From Microbispora bryophytorum (lineage in GTDB: Bacteria; Actinomycetota; Actinomycetes; Streptosporangiales; Streptosporangiaceae): a stretch of DNA of 64,000 nt. Positions 36,789 to 45,696 of the stretch are shown here, piece after piece (within the stretch, counting starts at the first letter, position 1; every line of letters starts with the position of its first letter). The stretch spans positions 620,001 to 684,000 of the forward strand of contig NZ_VIRL01000001.1 in NCBI RefSeq assembly GCF_006874465.1, given 5' to 3'. Both the position numbers and the translations under genes were made by a program. The notes beneath the pieces were generated by a model, which worked only from the letters and a program-made list of their open reading frames with translations, had not been told where the DNA came from and did not search any database.

Positions 36789-36911
36789 GTGGACGAGCGA
36801 CCCGGCCCACCCGGCAAACGGTATCGACTCCGCGGGCTCATCGCGGTCGTGGCCGCGGGTCTCGTCTTCTGGGCGCTCATCATCCTGCTGCTGGTCAAGC
36901 TGCTCGGGTGA
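36789..36911 (+). CDS. Small single-pass membrane protein
   Basis: 40 residues from GTG 36789 with GGAGGAG directly upstream. The polar N-terminus (VDERPGPPGKRYRLRG) is followed by one strong hydrophobic helix (LIAVVAAGLVFWALIILLL) and ends KLLG. The positive charges before the helix suggest the N-terminus stays inside. Function unknown. Confidence 0.6.
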   Translation: MDERPGPPGKRYRLRGLIAVVAAGLVFWALIILLLVKLLG

Positions 36912-36965
36912 GCCCGCTGGGAGGGGACGTGCCGGCCGGAGACCAGCCCCGGCCGGCACCGGTCG

Positions 36966-37493
36966 TCACTCGCCGCTCTGAATGCTCTCGACCAGGTTGA
37001 GATGCTCCCGGACCACCGGCTTGGCGTCATGGGCCAGGTTCTTCACATCCGGGGAAGAACCGGTCGAGATTTCCTTGTCCAGGAAGTTCAGGGTGTCGCG
37101 GTGGTCCTTGACCTGCGCGTCGATCCACGCGCGGTCGAACTCGGTGCCGCCCTTGGCGGCGAACCGTCGCAGTTCGGCCTGTTGCTCCTCGCTCGGCCGG
37201 CTCGGCAGGTCCACGCTCAGCTTCTCGGCCACCCGCTTGAGCTGCTCGTCGAGGGAGGTGTGGTCCTCCACGAACTTCTTGCCGGCGTCTCTCACCGATT
37301 GCTTGCCGGCCTGCCGTTCGGCGAGCTGCCCGCCCTGGATCTCCGCGAGGTTGTCCTGGTGCGCACCGATCAGGAATGCCTTGTCCTGGTCACTGACATG
37401 CGGTGGCGCCGCGTACCCTGCGGTGACCCCTGACAGCGCCGCGACCAGGGCCGCCGCGAGGGCCGCCACCAGCACGATGAGCCATCTCAGCAT
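36966..37493 (-). CDS. Secreted DUF4142 (ferritin-like fold) protein
   Basis: 175 residues with a signal peptide ending GYAA. The helical core has DQDKAFLIGAHQDNLAEIQGG, FVEDHTSLDEQLKRVAEKL, and a C-terminal HDAKPVVREHL, the usual DUF4142 pattern. These proteins are exported and of unknown role. Confidence 0.9.
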   Translation of the reverse strand: MLRWLIVLVAALAAALVAALSGVTAGYAAPPHVSDQDKAFLIGAHQDNLAEIQGGQLAERQAGKQSVRDAGKKFVEDHTSLDEQLKRVAEKLSVDLPSRPSEEQQAELRRFAAKGGTEFDRAWIDAQVKDHRDTLNFLDKEISTGSSPDVKNLAHDAKPVVREHLNLVESIQSGE

Positions 37494-37889
37494 CAGATCC
37501 CCCGATCCTTCACCGGACGGCCGAGCACCGGCTGATCGGCCTCGACCATCCGGGCATAACGCTTCAAATGCCTCATACCCACCAACGCGCCTCGGGTACG
37601 GCTCAATCCGTCATGGGCCGACAACCTTCACGTAGCCCGACCACGAACTTCTTCGGAACGGCCCCACCCGCTCCGGCACGTGGCCGGCCTTCGTCGCCGG
37701 GCCCGGCGCGTACGTACCGTTTGGGGCTGCGCTCAAGCGTCAATCCTGGATCGACCTATAGAAAAACGAAGCTCACCCCGGGGCATACGGAAGAAGACAA
37801 CGGAAATTCACCAATCTCTACCTTGGTTCGTCCCGGTTTCGAGGTGATGCTGGCGAATGTCTGTCCCCTCGCCCCCACAAGGAGGTCTC
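37494..37889. other. Intergenic region, promoter area of the RNase gene
   Basis: No supported gene. The part from 37740 is AT-richer (near CTATAGAAAAACGAAG) and probably carries the promoter of the RNase-barstar pair. Confidence 0.5.
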
Positions 37890-38303
37890 GTGCAGACTCC
37901 GCGACGCTCCCGGCCGTCCTGGCCGGGACGGCTCACCGTCGTGATCGCCGCCATCGTGTCCCTCACCGGAGTGACCGGCACCGTCCCCGCCCACGCGTCG
38001 GTCTACAGCTCCTGCACCATCTCGCGCTGCGCCGACGCCCGCTCGGCGAACGCGATCTGGGCCGGGAAGGGGTATCCCACCAGCAGCGGCTGGTACTCCT
38101 GGCCGGACGGCAAGTACAACTACACTGGCGGGCGCTTCTACAACCGGGAGGGCCAGCTCCCGAGCGGCGCCACCTACAACGAGTACGACGTCTACTCCCG
38201 TGCGCGCGGCGCCTCGCGTGACGCGTACCGGATCGTCGTCAACCGCAGCACCGGCGTGACCTGGTTCTCGCCCAACCACTACACCGACTTCTACAGGCTC
38301 TAG
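37890..38303 (+). CDS. Secreted guanyl-specific ribonuclease (N1/T1 family)
   Basis: 137 residues from GTG 37890, preceded by AAGGAGG (ATG 37857 is an alternative but has no site). A signal peptide ends AHAS. The C-terminal part matches microbial RNases such as RNase Sa: GGRFYNREGQLP, then the catalytic Glu in YNEYDVY, Arg in RDAYRIVV, and His in SPNHYTDF. It should cleave RNA 3' of guanosine. Eight base pairs downstream is a barstar-type inhibitor gene, the expected immunity partner. Confidence 0.9.
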   Translation: MQTPRRSRPSWPGRLTVVIAAIVSLTGVTGTVPAHASVYSSCTISRCADARSANAIWAGKGYPTSSGWYSWPDGKYNYTGGRFYNREGQLPSGATYNEYDVYSRARGASRDAYRIVVNRSTGVTWFSPNHYTDFYRL

Positions 38304-38311
38304 GACGTCTC

Positions 38312-38680
38312 ATGACCTCCGCCGCGCGTCCGCTGCCTCCGTGGCTGACAATGACCACCGATCCGGGCCCGGCGGTCGTCGACGGGCGGGCCTGCCGGAC
38401 CCGTGCCGCCTTCTTCGACGAGGTGGCACGGGCCCTGGGCCTCCCGGCCTACTTCGGCCACAACTGGGACGCCCTCACCGACTCCCTGCGTGACATCGGG
38501 CCGGTCCACCTGGCCGTGCGGCACGCCGAGGAGCTGCTCGACGCCGAACCTCCCGGGCAGTTCGCCACCCTGCTGGCCGTCCTCGCCGGCGCCGCCGAGG
38601 CCGGGCTGACTCTGACCCTCCACACGGACCCCGCCCACACGTCCCGGCTCCGTCACCGCCTGATCGACGCCCTGCCCTGA
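38312..38680 (+). CDS. Barstar-family ribonuclease inhibitor
   Basis: 122 residues. FFDEVARALGLPAYFGHNWDALTDSLRDI is the barstar signature (shown here as domains: an FGHNWDAL core near residue 50). Barstar proteins bind and block secreted microbial RNases inside the producing cell. The tight spacing after the RNase gene makes the pairing convincing. Confidence 0.9.
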   Translation: MTSAARPLPPWLTMTTDPGPAVVDGRACRTRAAFFDEVARALGLPAYFGHNWDALTDSLRDIGPVHLAVRHAEELLDAEPPGQFATLLAVLAGAAEAGLTLTLHTDPAHTSRLRHRLIDALP

Positions 38681-38757
38681 TCGACACGCTGTTCTGATCG
38701 ACGCCCTGCTTGATCGCCCGTACGATCCCCACCCGGGCCACAGGGGAGGACGGGGCC

Positions 38758-39243
38758 ATGCTCGATCCGATCACCGACTTCGCCGCACGGGGAGCCCTCG
38801 GCCCCCTGAGACTGGGCATGCATCGATCGGAACTCCTCGCCGAACTCGGTCCACCCGACGGCACCACGGGACAGCCGGAGGGAGAGCCCGTCATGTGGTG
38901 CTACGACGACCTCCAGATCGGGCTCTCGGGGCACCACGTCGTGTGGCACATCGCGATCGAACCATCCGGCTCCCGCATCACACTGCCTGCACCGATGCGT
39001 CCCCGGATGATCGAGGCCCCCGCGAAGGACACGCTGCTGCATGATCTGGCGTCGCGAGGCGAAGCCGCCGAGGAGTGCGTGCCGTACGCGCCGGGCGAGT
39101 CGTGGTGGCGAGTCCCCACGTCAGGAGTCCTGCTGCCCTTCCGGGAGGACGGATCACCGAACAACATCCATTTATCCGATAGCTCCCTTCTCCGCTCCGG
39201 CCCTGATCGCCTCACCAGGGAACGGGGCCGAAGCGGTCGATGA
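38758..39243 (+). CDS. Hypothetical protein, immunity-like small family
   Basis: 161 residues from ATG 38758 (GGGGAGGA site). GALGPLRLGMHRSELLAELG and MWCYDDLQIGL show the pattern of small actinobacterial proteins often near toxin-immunity genes. The last 30 residues overlap the convergent SDR gene by 32 bp and may be an extension by read-through. No function known. Confidence 0.65.
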   Translation: MLDPITDFAARGALGPLRLGMHRSELLAELGPPDGTTGQPEGEPVMWCYDDLQIGLSGHHVVWHIAIEPSGSRITLPAPMRPRMIEAPAKDTLLHDLASRGEAAEECVPYAPGESWWRVPTSGVLLPFREDGSPNNIHLSDSSLLRSGPDRLTRERGRSGR

Positions 39244-39907
39244 ACCGGCCCGTTCCGCCGTCGGCTCCCTCGGTCGCGAGCGTCACGATCGCGTCGGTCC
39301 CCTCCGTCACGGTCTGGGGGCCGCTGTGCCCGTTGAGGTCGGTCGCGGTGTAGCCGGGGTCGGCGGCGTTGATCCGGATTCCGGGCAACGCCTTCGCGTA
39401 CTGCGTCGTGAGCATCGTCACCGCGGCCTTCGACGACGTGTACAGCGGCCCCACGACCGTCGATTCCACCCGTTGCGGGTCGTGGGTCAGCGCGAACGAC
39501 CCCGTGCCGCTGCTCACGTTGACGATCGCCGGGTGCGCCGACCTGCGGAGCAGAGGCAGGAAGGCGCTGGTCACCCGGACAATGCCCACGACGTTCGTCT
39601 GGAAGACCTCAAGGGCCTGGTCCGCGGTCAACTCGTCGGCGGGCACGTGCGGGCCGAGGATCCCGGCGTTGTTGATCAAAACGTCGACGCGGCCCTCGTG
39701 CGCGGCGACGTCGGTTGCCGCGGCGGTCACGGACGCGGCGTCGGTGACGTCGATCCGCACGAAGCGTACGCCGAGCTTCTCGGCAGCCGCCCGGCCTCGC
39801 TCGGGGTCCCGGGCACCGAGGACGACGGTGTGTCCGAGGTCGGCGAGGCGGCGGGCGGTCTCGAATCCGAGGCCCTTGTTGGCCCCGGTGATGAAGGTGA
39901 TGGTCAT
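39212..39907 (-). CDS. Short-chain dehydrogenase/reductase
   Basis: 231 residues from ATG 39907. The cofactor motif is TGANKGLG, then NNAG, the catalytic Ser in NVSSGTG and YTSSK. The carbonyl-reductase-like TGANKGLG motif suggests NADPH use. It is divergent from an XRE/MmyB regulator (102 bp gap), which likely controls it. Confidence 0.93.
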   Translation of the reverse strand: MTITFITGANKGLGFETARRLADLGHTVVLGARDPERGRAAAEKLGVRFVRIDVTDAASVTAAATDVAAHEGRVDVLINNAGILGPHVPADELTADQALEVFQTNVVGIVRVTSAFLPLLRRSAHPAIVNVSSGTGSFALTHDPQRVESTVVGPLYTSSKAAVTMLTTQYAKALPGIRINAADPGYTATDLNGHSGPQTVTEGTDAIVTLATEGADGGTGRFIDRFGPVPW

Positions 39908-40009
39908 GCTTCCGAGCGTCGGCCTTCCGGGCGCGGGCAGCCAGGGAGAGCTCGCCGGTAGGACAGGCAGTACCACCCTGGCGTCCCGCCACCGACGCAG
40001 AATGGGCGC

Positions 40010-40870
40010 ATGACGACGGACGAGACGAGCCTCGGCGCGACGATCCGCGCCTGGCGCGACCGGCTGTCCCCCGCGGCTGTCGGCCTGCCCGCCGGCCGCG
40101 TACGCCGTGCCGCCGGGCTGCGCCGCGAGGAGCTGGCCGACCTCGCGGGCGTGTCGGTGGACTACGTCGTACGGCTGGAGCAGGGGCGGGCGACCACACC
40201 GTCGGCGCAGGTCGCCGCCGCACTGGCACGGGCCCTGCGGCTCGACCACGCCGAGCGCGATCATCTCTATCGGCTCGCCGGGCTGCAGCCGCCCCCGGAC
40301 GATGTGATCAACGAACACATTCCGCCCGGGATGCAGCGGGTGCTCACCCGGCTGGGCGACGCGCCGGTCGCCGTGTTCGCCGCCGACTGGCGGCTGGTGT
40401 GGTGGAACCGCAGTTGGGCGGCGCTCCTCGGCGACCCCTCCGTGCTCGCGCCGGAGGAGCGGAATCTGGTGCGCTCGCGTTTTCCTGTTCCGTCCGATCG
40501 GGGGCGCCTCGCGGCGTGGCCCGTCGTCTCGGAGAACGCGGAGGCGACCGATCGGGCCATCGTCGCCGATCTGCGCCGCGCCTCCGGCCGTTATCCCCGG
40601 GACGCGCGCCTCAGCGGGCTGATCCGCCGGGAGCTGGACGGCAACCCGCGGTTCGCCCGGTTGTGGCACTCCGGCGCCGTCGGCACCCACGCGGAGGACC
40701 GCAAGACGATCCGGCACCCGGCGGTCGGGGACATCACCGTCGACTGCGATGTGCTCTCCGACTCGGACACCGACCTGAAGATCGTCGTCTACACGGCCGT
40801 ACCCGGCAGCGAAGACGAGACCAAGCTCGACCTCACCCGCGTTGCCGGTGTCACGGCCCCCGGATGGTGA
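40010..40870 (+). CDS. XRE-family regulator with MmyB-like ligand domain
   Basis: 286 residues. The HTH is at about 30-75 (GLRREELADLAGVSVDYVVRLEQGR). From residue 105 the MmyB/PAS-like ligand domain includes VFAADWRLVWWNRSWAALLGD and FARLWHSGAVG. Such proteins often repress a divergent SDR, exactly the arrangement here. Confidence 0.93.
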   Translation: MTTDETSLGATIRAWRDRLSPAAVGLPAGRVRRAAGLRREELADLAGVSVDYVVRLEQGRATTPSAQVAAALARALRLDHAERDHLYRLAGLQPPPDDVINEHIPPGMQRVLTRLGDAPVAVFAADWRLVWWNRSWAALLGDPSVLAPEERNLVRSRFPVPSDRGRLAAWPVVSENAEATDRAIVADLRRASGRYPRDARLSGLIRRELDGNPRFARLWHSGAVGTHAEDRKTIRHPAVGDITVDCDVLSDSDTDLKIVVYTAVPGSEDETKLDLTRVAGVTAPGW

Positions 40871-41061
40871 CGGCCCCGTCGTCGCGCCCTCGGAGCGTAC
40901 GAGCTCGGGACGGATCGCGGTGACGAGGCCGGTCACGGTGACGAGGCCGGTCGCGGCGTGGTCCGCGAGCAGGTGGGCCGCACCCGACGTCCGGCACGGA
41001 GATGCCGTCCGCGCCGGGGACGCCGGCTTCGGCCGCTGATCACCGCGGGTGAGCCGAACCT

Positions 41062-41835
41062 TCAGGCTTCTTCGGGGTCGCGTCCGAGTATCGACCGGCC
41101 TCCGTCGACCGGAACGGTCGCGCCGTTGATGAAGCTCGCCTCGTCGGACAGCAGGTAGGCGACGGCCGCGGCCACCTCCTCCGGGCGTCCCACCCTGCCG
41201 ACCGGGTGCAGCAGGCTCATCTCGTTCTCGACGCGTGCGGCCGCCGGGGGCTCCTGGTTGCGGAGGAACGCCTCATAGCGTTCGGTGCCGATCGAGCCGA
41301 GGGCGACGGCGTTGACCCGGACGCCGCGCGGTCCGTAGTCGACGGCGAGCGCACGGGTGAGTCCTTCGACAGCGGCCTTGGCCGTCGCGTACGGCAGGGA
41401 GCCACGCACCGGCCGCTGCGCCTGGTGGGAGGAGACGTTGACGATCGCCCCGCCCGCACCGGCGCTCAGGAAGCGGCGGATCGCGGTCATGCATCCGACG
41501 ACCGCCGGGTTGAAATTCGCGCCTATGAGATCCAGGACCTCGCGCGCGGACGGGAAGTCCAGTGAGGCCTCGCGGAACACGGCGGCGTTGTTGACCCAGC
41601 CGGCGAGCGGGCCCGCTGCCTGCGCCAGGTCGGCGGCCCGCTCCGTGACGGTCTCGTCGGCGACGTCACCGGCCACCGCGATGACCCGGGAACCCGCCGG
41701 GTGGGTGCGGGTCCACTCCAGCGCCGACGGGTCGAATTCGATCACGACGACGCTGTTGCCGTCGTGAAGGAGTCGCTCGACGAGCGCACGTCCGACGCCG
41801 CGGCCACCCCCGGTCACAACGTACGAAGAGCCCAC
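41062..41835 (-). CDS. Short-chain dehydrogenase/reductase
   Basis: 257 residues from GTG 41835 with AAAGGGGCGG upstream; longer frames upstream are shadow. The motifs are TGGGRGVG, NNAA, NVSS, YATAK, and a C-terminal NGATVPVDGGRS, which is classical for the family. Substrate unknown. Confidence 0.92.
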   Translation of the reverse strand: MGSSYVVTGGGRGVGRALVERLLHDGNSVVVIEFDPSALEWTRTHPAGSRVIAVAGDVADETVTERAADLAQAAGPLAGWVNNAAVFREASLDFPSAREVLDLIGANFNPAVVGCMTAIRRFLSAGAGGAIVNVSSHQAQRPVRGSLPYATAKAAVEGLTRALAVDYGPRGVRVNAVALGSIGTERYEAFLRNQEPPAAARVENEMSLLHPVGRVGRPEEVAAAVAYLLSDEASFINGATVPVDGGRSILGRDPEEA

Positions 41836-42052
41836 ATCCGCCCCTTTTCGTTGATCGAGATCTGCGTGGCCGATGAACGACGTACCCCGACGACCGGCGA
41901 GCTGTCCTCGACCAGGTGATCTTTCCCGAAGAGAACAGGGCCGGCGCCAGGTGCCGTACAAGGGGGCCGCCTGTCCGAAGAAGCGCCCGGCCGCATGAAC
42001 GCCGGAAGCCGGGGGACCGATCGGGATGGACGGCCTGACGGCGAGGAGGGCA

Positions 42053-42721
42053 ATGGTGAAGGTCATCGCGTTCGACGTGAACGAGACCCTGCTCGACCTG
42101 CGACCGCTTGACCTCGCGTTCGACCGCCTGGGATTGGGGGGTCTGCGCGCGCAATGGTTCGCGCAGATGCTGCAGATCTCCTTCGTGGGCGGGCTGACCG
42201 GCGACTACGTGGATTTCAGCACCGCCCAGAAAGCCGCATTGTCGATGCTGGCGGAACGGCAGGGCCTGACCGTGACCTCCCAGAAGGTGACGGAGGTGGT
42301 GAGCCTGATGTCCTCGCTGCCGGCTCACCCGGAGGTGGCGGACGCGCTGGGAAGGCTGCGGCAGAGCTCGCTCACGCTGGTGGCGTTGACGAACTCGCCT
42401 GGACCGATCGCCGAGGCACAGGTGACCGGCAGCGGAATCCGGGGGCACTTCGATGCCGTCATCTCGGCCGACTCGGTGAAACGACTCAAGCCGGCCCCGG
42501 AGCCGTACCTGGCCGTGGCGAAGGCGTTCGACGTCGGCATCGGCGAGGTGCGGCTGGTGGCCGCTCACTGGTGGGACGTGTCCGGCGCGCTGGCGGCGGG
42601 GTGCGCCGCCGCGTTCGTCGCGCGTCCCGGCATGGTGCTGAATCCGATCGGACGCCGGCCCGACATCATCGGTGCCGACCTTTCCGCGGTGGCCGATCGC
42701 ATCCTGGCCGTAGACGTTTGA
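42053..42721 (+). CDS. Haloacid dehalogenase-like hydrolase (type II)
   Basis: 222 residues from ATG 42053 (GAGGAGGG site). Nucleophile Asp in FDVNETLLDL, the TNSP motif II, the Lys in KRLKPAPEPY, and VAAHWWDVSGA as motif IV. This is the pattern of (S)-2-haloacid dehalogenase type II proteins. Real dehalogenase activity needs testing, since some relatives are phosphatases. Confidence 0.9.
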   Translation: MVKVIAFDVNETLLDLRPLDLAFDRLGLGGLRAQWFAQMLQISFVGGLTGDYVDFSTAQKAALSMLAERQGLTVTSQKVTEVVSLMSSLPAHPEVADALGRLRQSSLTLVALTNSPGPIAEAQVTGSGIRGHFDAVISADSVKRLKPAPEPYLAVAKAFDVGIGEVRLVAAHWWDVSGALAAGCAAAFVARPGMVLNPIGRRPDIIGADLSAVADRILAVDV

Positions 42722-42731
42722 CAGAGGTCGT

Positions 42732-42850
42732 CTACGAGCCGCGGACCGACTGGAGCAGCCGAATCCGTTCCGCGAACTCCGGACGGGAGTTGACCAGGGC
42801 GGTGTCGACATCGGCGCGCATACGCAGGTAGTTGGCCGGGCCGTTCCTGC
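42732..42850 (-). pseudogene. Possible C-terminal gene fragment
   Basis: On the minus strand a frame without a good start reads NGPANYLRMRADVDTAL then NSRPEFAERIRLLQSVRGS and a stop. The sequence looks protein-like, but the rest of a gene is absent. Low confidence. Confidence 0.3.
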
Positions 42851-42937
42851 GCAGCCGCCGATCTTGGGAGGTTCGGCCATGCCCTTAAGACACCGGATCA
42901 ATACGACGTGCGCGTCACACGACAAGCCAGGTGCTGC

Positions 42938-43570
42938 TTACCGGAGCCGGGGTCGTAGCCCGTCGAGGATGAGCTGGGCGATGTGCGCGGAGCGCTCGCG
43001 GCTGGTTTCCGCGCCGGCGTGGCGGATCGCGGCGAAGGCGCCGGCGACCAATGCCATCACCTCGTCGACGGTGAGATCGGGGCGTACCGCGCCGGCCGCG
43101 TGTGCGCGATCCAGCAGGTCCGCGACATGGCGGGTGAGATCCGCCGCGACGTCCGGGGCGGCGGTACGCAGGTCGAACTCGGCCGCCACCAGCGCGCTCT
43201 TCACCGCCACGTTCTCCGCGCCGCTGGCCATCATCGCGGACAGCAGCGTGAACAGGGCCGCGGGATCGCTGGTGGCGGCAAGTGCCTGTGCGTCCGCCAC
43301 CAGTTGCCTGAGCTGGTCTGTCGCGACGGCGAGATAGAGCGCTTCCTTCGTCGGGAAGTGCCGGTGCACGGTGCCGGGGCCAACGCCCGCGCGGCGGGCG
43401 ATCTCATCGAGCGAGACACCGAGACCCTCCGTCGCGAACGACTGCTGCGCGGTTCGCAGGACACGCTCGCGATTGCGGCGCGCGTCGGCCCGCAGCTCCC
43501 GGTCGCTCCCGTGAGCCGCCGTCGGGCTCGCCGGGGCCGGCTGAGGCGGCTGAGGCGGCTGGCTGGACAT
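42938..43570 (-). CDS. TetR-family regulator
   Basis: 210 residues from ATG 43570. HTH: RRNRERVLRTAQQSF, then LDEIARRAGVGPGTVHRHFPTKEAL. The C-terminal ligand domain is typical. It is divergent from the NTF2-like protein gene and probably controls it. The region between them contains AT-rich pieces (CAGCATAAT, CATAGTATGG) that could be promoter and operator. Confidence 0.93.
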   Translation of the reverse strand: MSSQPPQPPQPAPASPTAAHGSDRELRADARRNRERVLRTAQQSFATEGLGVSLDEIARRAGVGPGTVHRHFPTKEALYLAVATDQLRQLVADAQALAATSDPAALFTLLSAMMASGAENVAVKSALVAAEFDLRTAAPDVAADLTRHVADLLDRAHAAGAVRPDLTVDEVMALVAGAFAAIRHAGAETSRERSAHIAQLILDGLRPRLR

Positions 43571-43693
43571 GTCGATATCAGCATAATCGGGGCGCCGCAC
43601 CGCATAGTATGGCCGCAACCGGGGCGTCGCACCGGTTACGGCTGTACGCCGCTCATCATGACCGGATCCACCAGCCACGAGGGGACCAGGCCG

Positions 43694-44089
43694 ATGACCA
43701 CACGCGAGGACGCGACCGCCCTGGTGCGGCGGATGCAGGAGTGCTTCAACAGCCGGCGATTCGACCAGGCCGCCGACCTGCACACTCCCGGCTTCTTCAG
43801 CCATCCGCTCGGCACACCCGGATTCGAGGCGGGCAAAGACGCCTGGCGCGCGCTCGTCGCCAGGTTTCCCGGCGTACGTGTCGTCGCCCAGGACATCCTG
43901 GTCGACGGCGACAAGGCCGCCGTCCGCTCGACCGTCGAGGGGATCACGGCCCCGGACGGTGACGCGCAGCCCATGCTGTTCGAGATATTCCGCATCGAGG
44001 GCGGCCGGTTCGCGGAGATGTGGGGGGCCAGTACGGGATTTCCGCCCGCAGCCAGCCCCGAGGATGTGACCGCCAGATCGGGCTCTTGA
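43694..44089 (+). CDS. SnoaL/NTF2-like ester-cyclase-type protein
   Basis: 131 residues from ATG 43694 (GAGGGGA site). ATALVRRMQECFNSRRFDQAADLHTP (helix 1 and first strand), then FPGVRVVAQDILVDGDKAAVRST, fits the SnoaL-like polyketide cyclase/NTF2 fold. The role is unknown; it is probably a TetR-controlled detoxifying or binding protein. Confidence 0.85.
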   Translation: MTTREDATALVRRMQECFNSRRFDQAADLHTPGFFSHPLGTPGFEAGKDAWRALVARFPGVRVVAQDILVDGDKAAVRSTVEGITAPDGDAQPMLFEIFRIEGGRFAEMWGASTGFPPAASPEDVTARSGS

Positions 44090-44223
44090 CCTGCTCGGGC
44101 TGCCACCTCAGCCGGTCACGGCCCGCGCTGTCCAGCTCGGCGCCGGCGCCGTTCCCCTGATCCGGTTGTCCAGGGGCACGCACCATTTCTCCAGTCTGTC
44201 GGAGGGCTCTGTCAAGCTGGGCC

Positions 44224-44766
44224 GTGATGAATAAGAGTGTTCCGGTGTTCACGCAGATCACCGACGGACGGGAGATGTCTCCCGACCTGCGGCAGGAGTT
44301 GGTCGAGTGCTGGGTGACGGTGACCAACGCCGGGGGCGCGGCCGGCTTTCCCTTCCCTCCTGTCACCTCTGACGAGGTGGCGCCTGTGGCCGATCAGCTC
44401 ATCGCCAGCCTCGACCCGGAGCGCGGCCGGTTACTCCTGGCCCTCGTCGGCGGGACTCTCGCCGGCTGGCTGAACGTACGCAGGAACGTCGACCCGCTGA
44501 TCGCTCACTGGGGCACGGTTCATCACGTCCAAACACACACGAGCTTCCGTGGCAGGGGCATCGGCGCTGCGCTGATGCGCCAGGTGCGCCAGGTGGCCCG
44601 CGAAGAGATGGGACTCGAGCAACTGCGCCTCGCCGCCCGGGGCGGTGTGGGGCTCGAAGACTTCTATGGGCGGCTTGGCTGGAAAGAGATCGGCCGGTGG
44701 CCCGCTGCGCTACGGCTCGCCCCCGGCGATGATCGCGACGAGATCCTTATGGTGCTTGAGCTCTGA
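44224..44766 (+). CDS. GNAT family N-acetyltransferase
   Basis: 180 residues from GTG 44224 or ATG 44227. The acetyl-CoA loop is FRGRGIGAALMRQVRQVA, followed by the C-terminal FYGRLGWKEIGRWP. The protein acetylated is unknown. Confidence 0.9.
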   Translation: MMNKSVPVFTQITDGREMSPDLRQELVECWVTVTNAGGAAGFPFPPVTSDEVAPVADQLIASLDPERGRLLLALVGGTLAGWLNVRRNVDPLIAHWGTVHHVQTHTSFRGRGIGAALMRQVRQVAREEMGLEQLRLAARGGVGLEDFYGRLGWKEIGRWPAALRLAPGDDRDEILMVLEL

Positions 44767-45696
44767 CCACGTTTCGTCACGTGCCCTGAAGATCGCCGTA
44801 CGCCGGAACGAGGTCACGACGAACGTCGCACTCTCGCGGAAGCTTGGTCGCGGGCCACGAGGACATGGCCGAACGGCCCCGAAGCTCGACAGCTGGGATC
44901 GGGTCCTGTGGCAGCCGGCGAAGGACAACGCGCCTCGACGCACATCCACGATGAAGGATTTCCACATCCAGTGGAAGAATCCATCACTTAAAGGTGGTTC
45001 TCCTCAATCCGCCGCAATCTCCGCATCGCACGTCCCTGACGCCACCTTCTAGGTTGGAGCTCAGCACCACACCCGATCGAGGTAAGCCTCCCTCGCCGAG
45101 GTCGTCCGGACCGGATCCGCCGGACGAACGCTCCGGCTGGGGAGAGGAGTCAGCGATGTCATGCCGCTGTCACGGTGAGAACGAGCGCGGCCCTGAGCGG
45201 AAGCTCCGGACGGCACTCGCAGCGCTCCGGATGATCTCTTGGATCATCTGGATCGTGGTCGAATCCCACCGCACCTCGTAAGGGGTGGTCGGGCCTCCTA
45301 CCGGCGCCGGGCGTCACCTTCAGCAGGTAGGAGGCCCTTCCACTTCCAGAAGATTAGTCCTGAGAGGTGCACATCGAGCGATTTTCATGTGCGGACTTGC
45401 AATTCGGTGGCACCTTCTTCCACCACCTTGGGAAGTCATTCAACCGGCGGATTTCGTTCTGGGGCACTGACCGGGCGGTACCTGCGGTATAGGAGGACCT
45501 GCTGCCCTTGGCCGCCGATCGGCACGGCTCCTCACCCCTGCCGAACTCCTCGCCTACGACCAGGAGGACGAGCGGTCCCCCCACGTCCGCGCCGACCGTC
45601 GGTGCCAGCGGTAGAGATCGCGCACACGCCAGCGGTAGAGGAGTACCGGGAGCGGCCGGCGCTTCCCCCGCCCACCCGACCACGGAGGCATGACAC
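44767..45696. other. 930-bp gap without a supported gene
   Basis: A 41-codon frame with a good GAGAGGAG site (45156-45281) is the best candidate: a polar start with two Cys (MSCRCHGENERG) and a hydrophobic end (MISWIIWIVV). A 12-bp perfect stem (GGGCCTCCTACC / GGTAGGAGGCCC, 45291-45337) follows right after it and could be its terminator. Nothing else is convincing. Confidence 0.45.
45291..45337 (+). terminator. 12-bp perfect hairpin
   Basis: The stem GGGCCTCCTACC pairs perfectly across a 23-base loop. It has no T tract, so it may be a terminator of the GC-rich actinobacterial type or a regulatory structure. Confidence 0.5.

Noticed and set aside
40871-41061. Minus-strand frame ending RPELVRSEGA as a LacI C-terminus
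   Set aside because: Only a handful of residues resemble the family and the rest of the frame does not; too little to call.
45251-45275. tRNA-like T-arm (GTGG-TCGAATC-CCAC)
   Set aside because: No acceptor, D or anticodon arms can be folded around it.
45156-45281. 41-residue ORF as a lanthipeptide-type precursor
   Set aside because: The two Cys lie at the N-terminus, no modification enzyme gene is near, and conservation is unknown.
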